From positions 1 to 64,000 of the forward strand of contig CAYQUX010000002.1 in assembly GCA_964420995.1 (NCBI GenBank): a DNA stretch of 64,000 bases. Direction: 5' to 3'. This stretch comes from Leptolinea sp964420995 (GTDB lineage: Bacteria; Chloroflexota; Anaerolineae; Anaerolineales; Anaerolineaceae). Both the position numbers and the translations under genes were made by a program. Below the pieces are notes generated by a model. The model saw nothing but the letters and a program-made list of their open reading frames with translations, was not told where the DNA came from and did not search any database. Below, piece after piece: positions 50,291-57,790 of the stretch (positions are counted from its first letter, which is position 1; the number at the start of each line of letters is the position of its first letter).

Positions 50291-52360
50291 TCACCGTTGT
50301 GAGTTGGCAGCTGCGTCAATGGCTTTAAGTTCATAGTAGGCATCGATAATCCTTCGAACAACCGGCCCTGACACACTGGCGCCTTCGCCACCATTATACA
50401 CGAAAGATACCACGGCAATTTCCGGATCATCATACGGCGCATAGGCCATGAACCACGCATGTGACGGCCAATTACCAGGCTGGCACAGGTTTGCTTCCTG
50501 AGCAATATTATCGCAATACTCTGCCGTACCGGTTTTTGCCGCAATTTTTAAAGCTTCATCACCGACAAATTCCTTTCTGGCGGTTCCATTGCGAATAACT
50601 TCATGCATCCCTTGCTGGGCCAATTCCAGTACCCAGGGCTCAACTGTTTTCATTTCGCCGGTTGGGATGAAATTCTCATCAAAAACACGGATTTTCGGGT
50701 CTACGGTGAGGTCCCATTTGAGTTTTGGGGAAAATGGCTGTACAACATTTCCCTCCTGGTCTGTGATTTCGCGAACAAGGGTTGGTTGCATCAACTTGCC
50801 ATCATTGCCTATTGTCGCCGCCGACATAACAACCTGTATCGGGGTCGCAAGAACATACCCCTGACCGACGGTGGCAATATACGTGTCTCCTGTTGCCCAG
50901 TTTTCACCCAGTTGAATGCGTTTCCAGGTAGGATTGGGTATCAGCCCGGTAGACTCGCCCGGCAATTCAACACCGCTGGCTTCGCCATATCCCAGGGCTT
51001 TCGCGTATTCGCCGATCCGCCATATTCCCAGACCCTGGGGGACTTCATCCTCATATCCGCCGCCCAGTTTGTAAAAATACACATTACATGATTGGGCAAC
51101 TCCATAAAGGAAATTGACCATTCCATGACCTGTCAACAGGTGGCAGACGAAATCACGAGGTTTTCCTTCCTCGTTTTCCGAAAATTTTTGCAAAATGGTG
51201 ATCTTCCCCAGGCATTCCAGTTGTTTGTTGGGGTCGACCACACCTTCATTCAATGCGCCAATGGCTGTCGCCATCTTGAATACTGAACCAGGCGGATGTT
51301 CCGCTGATATGGCGTGGTTGAACAACGGACGGTTTGGATCATTGCTCAACTGGTTGTAATAGTACGCCGGGATAAAGCGCGCCATGCGGTTATTCTCATA
51401 TGTGGGATATGACACCAACGCGAGAATTTCCCCAGTTTTGGGATTCATGGCTATGGCAACACCATTGGAAGACCTGATCTTGTTCAGATAGGTATTCCAA
51501 AAATCAATTTCGGATTTCAATGCAGTCTTGGCCGCGTTTTGCAGGCGAACATCTATTGTCAATTTCACATTTTTGCCTGGAATGGGGTCGATCGGTTCGG
51601 TGATATTGCGGATTTCTTTTCCAGCGACATCGACCTCAATGGTCCTTTGACCGTTTTTTCCGGTCAATACATCGTTCAAAGAGTTTTCCACACCGGCATA
51701 CCCATATTTGTCGCGGCCGGGGACAAAACCCTGTTCTTTCAATTCTTCCTCAAGCGCGGCCGGGATTGGTCCCAGAAAACCGATTACTTCTGATGTCAAT
51801 TCACCGGTGGGATACTCACGAACCGGCTGAATTTCAATTTCCACCCCGGGCCAGTCTGTTTTTTTGGCTTCAATGATTTTCGCCGTGGTCTCATCAATAT
51901 TGCATTTCACCTGCACCGGTGTGTATGGCGCGTTTGTGTCGCCAATATACACAATCTGCGCTATGCCGAAATCATTGTCACAATACTTAAAGGCTTTCAC
52001 CGATTCGTCGTTGATGACACCCCTGTTAACCGGGATGTCAATCAACTCACTTAATTGCCGGTATACCTCTTCCAAAGCGCCCTGATCCGTCGGTAAATAC
52101 GCCGGGGTGATGGTCACATTATAGGAAGGCACATTGCGGGCCAACACAAACCCATTGCGATCGGTGATAATCCCTCTTTGGGTGGCCTCGCTTACATCCT
52201 TGATACGGTTTTCATCTGCCTGCGCAACAAACGTTTCACCGTCAATAATCTGCAGGCTGAAGAGCCGGAACGTGAAAAACAGGAACACGCTTCCTATAAT
52301 CGCAAACACCACATATAAACGCCAGGATTCAAAACGTCCCAGCGGCTGTTCGTTTCTCAT
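50291..52360 (-). CDS. mrdA: penicillin-binding protein 2, elongation transpeptidase
   Basis: A 689-residue class B PBP. One N-terminal membrane helix (about 13-35) and a dimer/pedestal domain (about 50-290: ITDRNGFVLARNVPSYNVTI) precede the transpeptidase. Active motifs are HPPGSVFKMATAIG near 349-362 (SxxK), AQSCNVYFYKLGG near 410 (SxN) and AAKTGTAEYCDN near 606-617 (KTG). It crosslinks new peptidoglycan outside the membrane with RodA. An insertion around the KTG loop (EYCDNIAQEANLCQPGNWPS) has two Cys that could form a disulfide. Its start overlaps the mreD stop by four bases. Confidence 0.94.
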   Translation of the reverse strand: MRNEQPLGRFESWRLYVVFAIIGSVFLFFTFRLFSLQIIDGETFVAQADENRIKDVSEATQRGIITDRNGFVLARNVPSYNVTITPAYLPTDQGALEEVYRQLSELIDIPVNRGVINDESVKAFKYCDNDFGIAQIVYIGDTNAPYTPVQVKCNIDETTAKIIEAKKTDWPGVEIEIQPVREYPTGELTSEVIGFLGPIPAALEEELKEQGFVPGRDKYGYAGVENSLNDVLTGKNGQRTIEVDVAGKEIRNITEPIDPIPGKNVKLTIDVRLQNAAKTALKSEIDFWNTYLNKIRSSNGVAIAMNPKTGEILALVSYPTYENNRMARFIPAYYYNQLSNDPNRPLFNHAISAEHPPGSVFKMATAIGALNEGVVDPNKQLECLGKITILQKFSENEEGKPRDFVCHLLTGHGMVNFLYGVAQSCNVYFYKLGGGYEDEVPQGLGIWRIGEYAKALGYGEASGVELPGESTGLIPNPTWKRIQLGENWATGDTYIATVGQGYVLATPIQVVMSAATIGNDGKLMQPTLVREITDQEGNVVQPFSPKLKWDLTVDPKIRVFDENFIPTGEMKTVEPWVLELAQQGMHEVIRNGTARKEFVGDEALKIAAKTGTAEYCDNIAQEANLCQPGNWPSHAWFMAYAPYDDPEIAVVSFVYNGGEGASVSGPVVRRIIDAYYELKAIDAAANSQR

Positions 52361-52857
52361 ATTTCAACCTCCCGGGGGTAAAGCCAATCTGCCAGTTCGG
52401 AAATAATTGTGTGGACGGGAACAGCCAGTATCAAATTCCAGAATACGCTGGGTAGAATGATAAGGCTGAAGCTCTCCACCAGAGAGATATCCGAGCCGGA
52501 GAATTGCAACACAAGGGCAGAAAGTACATGAAAAATGACTGTTCCAAAAAACGCGCTGACCAGCATCGCCAGTACCGGTGTCTGCCATATGCGTTTTTTC
52601 AACCAGAAAGCCAGACCCGCAGCCATCAAATAGCACCACAGGGGGATCATCAATGGTAGCGCGGACACGAATGAAACCATCAGTCCACCCATCACCACCC
52701 ATTCCCAACCGTGATTTACTTTTTCGTTAAGCATCCAGGCCAGCAGAACCAGCATCATGATATCGGCAGTACCGTACAGCAGTGGAAGACGGGAAAAAGC
52801 TGTCGTCTGCAAAACGAGGGTAAACACCAGAACGGGAATTCCGATTAAAACTGGCAT
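52357..52857 (-). CDS. mreD: rod shape-determining protein MreD
   Basis: 166 residues with five or so hydrophobic helices, no large loops and little sequence conservation, as expected of MreD. The context settles it: it lies three bases after mreC and overlaps mrdA by four. It belongs to the elongasome and links MreC and PBP2 in the membrane. The Lys/Arg-rich stretch AFWLKKRIWQTPVL near 81-94 lies in a cytoplasmic turn. Confidence 0.85.
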   Translation of the reverse strand: MPVLIGIPVLVFTLVLQTTAFSRLPLLYGTADIMMLVLLAWMLNEKVNHGWEWVVMGGLMVSFVSALPLMIPLWCYLMAAGLAFWLKKRIWQTPVLAMLVSAFFGTVIFHVLSALVLQFSGSDISLVESFSLIILPSVFWNLILAVPVHTIISELADWLYPREVEI

Positions 52858-52860
52858 TCT

Positions 52861-53706
52861 TTACGGTGATAGAGTTGGCGTGAGCGGTACGATGTCCACC
52901 GGCTTGAAGTTGGAAATGACGAGCACCGCGCGCAGGCTGGTAAAATCCACAGCCGGTTGAATGGACGCAGATTGGAATAGTTCCCCTTCACGCCGTTGAA
53001 TGGAAACCACCTGCCCTACCAGAATATCAGCCGGGTAACCGCCACCCAGGCCGGATGTCAGCACCAGGTCGCCGGCTTTTAACCGGGTTTCCTGGGGGAT
53101 CATTTCCAGGGTCAGGTCACCGGTGATGGAACCCATTAAAAGGGTTTCGGTTTGCGCGGATTGTAGACGCACATTGATGGATGATCCGGGGTCGGTAATC
53201 AATTGCAGGCGCGCGGCGCCGGCTGTAACGGCATCCACGCGGCCAACCAATCCCTGCTGGGTTACAACAGGCATGCCGTGGCGCAATCCTGAATCAGAAC
53301 CGTGGTCGATGATCACATAGCTCATGAACGGGCTCGGGTCTCGTCCAATGACCGAGCTGGCAATATATTCGTTCTCCGGTCTGGAACGGGCAAAGTCAAG
53401 CAGCGCGTACAGCACATCGGCTTCTTTCAACTGTTGTTGAAGTTGGATGATCTGCGTCTGGAGCTGGGAGTTCTCGTTGGTCAGTACGGCGTTCTGCTGG
53501 CGCAGACTGGCCACATCACGCGGGACGGTGACGAAATCATACAGCGCTGTATAGCGCGTGGATATCCAGCTTTGCAAACCGACAACCGGGTTCAATGCCA
53601 CCCGAAATATCGGCGCCAGATAACCTGCCAGCGCAAGAAACACAATTCCGGCCACAACAAGCGCCACAACCAACGGACGCCATTTACCAGTGGATAATAC
53701 TCTCAT
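52861..53706 (-). CDS. mreC: rod shape-determining protein MreC
   Basis: A 281-residue bitopic protein. A membrane helix (about 12-32) is followed by a coiled coil (VASLRQQNAVLTNENSQLQT near 64-83), then two beta-barrels outside the membrane with SVIGRDPSPFMSYVIIDHG near 115-133, GMPVVTQQGLVGRV near 140-153 and GDLVLTSGLGGGYPADILVG near 215-234. It scaffolds PBP2 and RodA. It is the second gene after mreB, with 44 bases between them. The Pro/Thr-rich end may be unstructured. Confidence 0.92.
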   Translation of the reverse strand: MRVLSTGKWRPLVVALVVAGIVFLALAGYLAPIFRVALNPVVGLQSWISTRYTALYDFVTVPRDVASLRQQNAVLTNENSQLQTQIIQLQQQLKEADVLYALLDFARSRPENEYIASSVIGRDPSPFMSYVIIDHGSDSGLRHGMPVVTQQGLVGRVDAVTAGAARLQLITDPGSSINVRLQSAQTETLLMGSITGDLTLEMIPQETRLKAGDLVLTSGLGGGYPADILVGQVVSIQRREGELFQSASIQPAVDFTSLRAVLVISNFKPVDIVPLTPTLSP

Positions 53707-53750
53707 TCGTTATGTGTGTTCATTTGAAACATGAACACGCGGATTATAAC

Positions 53751-54815
53751 CTACCTGCGCGCGCTTGAACGGTCAAGGGGTACCAGAAACTGTTCGTACA
53801 TGTCCAGGTTTTCCAGGATCATACCAGCCCCGCGCGCCACACAGGTCATGGGATCTTCCGCCGCCCAGGCACGCAACTTCAATTCGTCTGAAAGACGTTC
53901 CTGCAATCCCTGCACCTGTGACGTTCCTCCAGCCATGCAAATCCCTCCCTCGATGAGGTCGGAGATGATCTCCGGGGGCACCTCATCCAGCGCGTCTTTG
54001 ATGGTATCCACAATCACCTGAATGGAGCCTGAGATAGCCTCGCGGATCTCGACGGAAGAGATCTCAATGGCTTCGGGCAATCCAGTCACCAGATTGCGGC
54101 CGCGCACGGTCATGGTCTTTTCGACCGGCAGCGGGAAAGCCGACCCAATCTGTATTTTGATCAGCTCGGACATGCGTTCGCCGATGAACAGGTTGTACTT
54201 GTTGCGGATGTAAAGGGCGATATCCTGATCCAGTTCATCGCCGGCTACGCGCAGTGAGCGCGAGACCACAATGCCGCCCATCGACATGACAGCCACCTCG
54301 GTGGTGCCGCCGCCGATATCCACCACCATGCTGCCGTGAATTTCTGAAACCGGCAGGCCGGCGCCCAGCGCGGCTGCCCGGGGTTCTTCAATGAGATAGG
54401 CTTCGCGTGCCCCGGCTGCCATGGCGGCATCGAACACCGCGCGCTTTTCCACTTCAGTGGCGCCGGAAGGTATGCCGATCACCACCCGCGGGCGCGGCAT
54501 GGGTACAATGGTCTGCTGGTGGGCTTTACCGATAAAATAGCCCAGCATGGCCTGGGTGATCTCAAATTCCGAGATCACACCATCGCGCAGCGGTCGGATG
54601 GCCACCACATTGGTTGGCGTGCGCCCGACCATCTCCTTGGCCTGCGCGCCAATGGCTAAAGGCCGCCGCGAGCGTTTGTCGATGGCGACCCAGGATGGCT
54701 CATTGATGACAATCCCCTTGCCGCGAACATTGACTAACGTGTTGGCCGTCCCCAGATCGATCCCTATATCCAGGGAGAACATCCCCATCAGCCAGTTGAG
54801 AGGGTTGAAAGCCAA
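53751..54815 (-). CDS. mreB: rod shape-determining protein MreB, bacterial actin
   Basis: A 354-residue actin-like ATPase that guides cell-wall synthesis. Phosphate 1 is DIGIDLGTANTLV near 16-28, phosphate 2 is VDIGGGTTEVAVMS near 168-181 and adenosine is MAGGTSQVQGL near 303-313. The start is TTG at 54815 with AGGAG eight bases upstream. It yields a hydrophobic leader MAFNPLNWLMGMF before the actin core, suited to membrane attachment. Starting at MFSLDIG instead would remove it. First gene of the shape/division operon. Confidence 0.96.
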   Translation of the reverse strand: MAFNPLNWLMGMFSLDIGIDLGTANTLVNVRGKGIVINEPSWVAIDKRSRRPLAIGAQAKEMVGRTPTNVVAIRPLRDGVISEFEITQAMLGYFIGKAHQQTIVPMPRPRVVIGIPSGATEVEKRAVFDAAMAAGAREAYLIEEPRAAALGAGLPVSEIHGSMVVDIGGGTTEVAVMSMGGIVVSRSLRVAGDELDQDIALYIRNKYNLFIGERMSELIKIQIGSAFPLPVEKTMTVRGRNLVTGLPEAIEISSVEIREAISGSIQVIVDTIKDALDEVPPEIISDLIEGGICMAGGTSQVQGLQERLSDELKLRAWAAEDPMTCVARGAGMILENLDMYEQFLVPLDRSSARR

Positions 54816-54867
54816 AAATTTCTCCTAAAAACTTGTAAACAAGGTTATGGTTATAAACAGATGAAAA

Positions 54868-54896
54868 ATTATACCAGAGAAAAATTGAACATTAAA
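54868..54896 (-). promoter_or_regulatory. probable mreB promoter
   Basis: On the minus strand TTTAAT (54896-54891) and TATAAT (54873-54868) are 17 bases apart, about 53 bases before the mreB start. The -10 is perfect and the -35 weak. Confidence 0.55.
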
Positions 54897-54952
54897 ATCA
54901 GGGGGGAGATGATCGTTGGAAGACTCTCATTCATGTATTTCGCCGGTGATAT

Positions 54953-57790
54953 CTACCTCGTTTTTGATCCATGGCTATTCCCCTGCCCATCCAGCAATAG
55001 CAGGAACACCTCCACCACCCGTGGATCAAACTGAATGCCGCTTTGTTCCTGCAGATAGGTCAGGACGGCCTCATGTGTCCAGGCTGGCCGGTATGGCCGG
55101 TCTGAAGACAGCGCGTCCCACACGTCAACCACGGCAAACAGCCGTGCCGGCAGGGGGATATCCTCTCCGCCCAGTCCGCGCGGGTATCCCTTGCCATTCC
55201 AACGTTCGTGGTGTGCGTACGGAATATCCAGTGCGGGCTGCAAATAAGGAATACCTGAAAGCAAGCGGTAGGCAAAAATGGGATGCATGCGCATAACGTT
55301 CCATTCGTCGTCCGTCAACGGGCCTGGTTTTAATAAGATTGAATCAGGAATGCCCATCTTTCCAATGTCGTGCAGCAACGCCCCCCGGCGAATATGCGCC
55401 ATTTCTTCGGCGGGAATGGCGAACTTTTCTGCCAGTTTCAGTGTCATTTCCACAACATTTCGGCTGTGGTTGGCCGTTTCTTTTTCGCGCAGCTCCAGTG
55501 CGGCTGCCCAGCCCTCCAGGGTCAGGTCGTAGGCGATCTGTAATTCATCTTCCGCCCTCTTCCTTTCCGTTATATCCCTGGCCAGACCATACGTGCCAAT
55601 GATCTTTCCATTCTGGTCAAGCAATGGCAGTTTTGTCACAGAAACCCATTCAGGCGGGCGGTCATCAAACATCAACATCTCATCATCATTGATGACGGCA
55701 TCACCGCCGTTGATGATGGCTTTCTCCTGATCAAAAGCCATTTGGGCGTGTTCATTGGAGAAAAAGTCATAATCTGTTTTACCCAGCAGATCGGCTGGTT
55801 CATTTCCTCCCAGCCGCCTGGCCTGGGCTTTGTTTACGCGCAAGAATTTCCCATCGCGATCCTTAAACCATATGGTGTCCGGGATGGTATCCATCAATGT
55901 ACGCATAAGGTATTGCTCGCGCTCCAGGGCCTCCTCCGCCCTCTTCTGGTCTTCCAGCATACTGAGTAAAACGCGGCCGTGCTGCATGGCCTCTTCGTTC
56001 TTGCGCTCCAAATCGGCCATGGTTTCACGCAGTTTGATCTCTGCCGCCCGGCGTTCGCGAATATCGATGCCAATGCCGGTGAAAAACACCTTATCCCCGA
56101 TGTCCACCCGCGCGGCTGTAAAGTCAAACAGAATGTGTTCACCGCTTTTTGTGGTCAGATTTGCTTCAGCGGAAGCAAAACCTTCCTTGAGTGCTTTTTC
56201 CACGCCTTTGGTCACCCGTTCAATATCCTCAGGCTGGCCTTTGTACCAGTCCAGCAGATAAAAATGATCCAATTCTTCCGCGGAGTAACCGGTCATTTCT
56301 TCATGTTTTTTGTTCCATCGCAGCAGATAACCATCTGAATCATACAGGTAAAGCACACCCGGCACACTGTTAAAAATAGCTTCCATTAATTTGTTTTCTT
56401 CCTGAAGGGCTGTCTCTATTCTCTTTCTGTCTGTAATATTGCGAGTCACCCCCAGGGTTTCCACATGGCCGGTCAGTGGATTTAGCTGGAAGCTGGATGT
56501 CACTTCCGTTTTGACGATCGAGCCATCTTTGCAGGGCTGTTCCACCTCATTGACATATACCATGTCAGGGGGAACGCTGCCGTCGGCAAATGCCTTCGCG
56601 CGTGCTTGTATCAATTGTCTTAATTCACTGTGTTCTTCCGGTTTAATCGCTTCATCTACAGGCTGGCCGGTCATTTCTTCCGCCGTGTATCCGCGCAATT
56701 TCGCTACAGACGGGCTGACATAGGTAAAACGCATGGTTTCCGTGTCCAGCACCCAGATGACATCGGAGATTTTCTCCGTATAGGTGCGATACTTTTCTTC
56801 ATTCAAACGCAATGCTTCTTCGGCCTGCTTTTTCTCAGTGATATCCCGGTTGCTGCCCCTTATGCCTAAAAATACACCGTTTATATCGTAAATGGCACGA
56901 CACTCATGACTGATCCAACAAATGGAACCATTCCGGGATATGATGCGGAATTCAATGGGAATTTCTTTTCTTTCTTTAGGATCGTAGTTGTGGTGTTTAC
57001 GAAAAGCCTCCAAATCATCCGGATGAATGATTTCCATCAAGAGCCCGGGGTTCTTAACAAACTCATCAGCAGGATATCCGGTAATAGTTTTGCAGGAAGG
57101 AGAGCAATACTCAAATCTCCCTTTTGTATTGACCCAGTATTCCCAATCAGCCGTATTATCTGCCACAATGCGGTATCGGGCTTCACTATCCTCAAGTTTT
57201 TCTATCAGCAATCCCCTGCGAAGTCGTGCAATTAAAATAAAACCCAAAAGCACAGTGCCAACCGGATAAATGGTCAACACCGGAAGGTAGATATTCGATA
57301 TCGTGCGCAGGGCAACATCCCTTGGCATGGTAAAAGCCAAAAGGACCATTACCACATGTATGACCAGCCCAAAAATATATAACTCAGTCCATCTGAACTC
57401 TACCAGTGGCTTTCGGGAGAACTTGCGCCATACTATGCCAATTGTTCCTGTCGCCAGGATGACCGAGACCCCCATAATGGCACCCGCTCCACCCTGGTAA
57501 ACGCGCAAGGCTATGGTCATGGCCATGGCGATGAGCGTCGGGACGGTTCCAAAGAAAATTCCTGAAATCCCCAGCAGTACAGACCGGGTATCAAAGATGA
57601 TTCCCGGGACAAACACCCAGGGAGTCAACATGATGGCAATTCCTACTCCCCCCACGATCAATCCGATCACCATGTCACGCAGATACCTGTTGCCTGATCG
57701 CCAATTTTGCGAGGCAATATCAAACACCAGCACCAGGGCCAGAAGAAGAGAGATATTGTGCACCAAACCCAGAAAAGACTCATTCGCCAT
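54953..57790 (-). CDS. 5TM-LYT sensor with four PAS domains and HD-GYP phosphodiesterase
   Basis: A 945-residue protein predicted to degrade c-di-GMP. The N-terminal 200 residues are helices of the 5TM-5TMR_LYT type (PGIIFDTRSVLLGISGIFFG then YQGGAGAIMG). Four PAS repeats with PAC tails follow (GVTRNITDRKR, GLARDITERKR), split by a coiled coil near 600. The C-terminal HD-GYP has NHSRNVVEMTLKLAEKF, LHDIGKMGIPDSILLKPGPL near 829-848, HHERWNGKGYPRGL near 885-898 and DVWDALSSDRPYRPA. All metal and GYP residues are present. The start is the ATG at 57790, with GGAG seven bases upstream; it overlaps the upstream gene by 11 bases. An earlier in-frame ATG (57838) lies deep in that gene. Confidence 0.92.
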   Translation of the reverse strand: MANESFLGLVHNISLLLALVLVFDIASQNWRSGNRYLRDMVIGLIVGGVGIAIMLTPWVFVPGIIFDTRSVLLGISGIFFGTVPTLIAMAMTIALRVYQGGAGAIMGVSVILATGTIGIVWRKFSRKPLVEFRWTELYIFGLVIHVVMVLLAFTMPRDVALRTISNIYLPVLTIYPVGTVLLGFILIARLRRGLLIEKLEDSEARYRIVADNTADWEYWVNTKGRFEYCSPSCKTITGYPADEFVKNPGLLMEIIHPDDLEAFRKHHNYDPKERKEIPIEFRIISRNGSICWISHECRAIYDINGVFLGIRGSNRDITEKKQAEEALRLNEEKYRTYTEKISDVIWVLDTETMRFTYVSPSVAKLRGYTAEEMTGQPVDEAIKPEEHSELRQLIQARAKAFADGSVPPDMVYVNEVEQPCKDGSIVKTEVTSSFQLNPLTGHVETLGVTRNITDRKRIETALQEENKLMEAIFNSVPGVLYLYDSDGYLLRWNKKHEEMTGYSAEELDHFYLLDWYKGQPEDIERVTKGVEKALKEGFASAEANLTTKSGEHILFDFTAARVDIGDKVFFTGIGIDIRERRAAEIKLRETMADLERKNEEAMQHGRVLLSMLEDQKRAEEALEREQYLMRTLMDTIPDTIWFKDRDGKFLRVNKAQARRLGGNEPADLLGKTDYDFFSNEHAQMAFDQEKAIINGGDAVINDDEMLMFDDRPPEWVSVTKLPLLDQNGKIIGTYGLARDITERKRAEDELQIAYDLTLEGWAAALELREKETANHSRNVVEMTLKLAEKFAIPAEEMAHIRRGALLHDIGKMGIPDSILLKPGPLTDDEWNVMRMHPIFAYRLLSGIPYLQPALDIPYAHHERWNGKGYPRGLGGEDIPLPARLFAVVDVWDALSSDRPYRPAWTHEAVLTYLQEQSGIQFDPRVVEVFLLLLDGQGNSHGSKTR

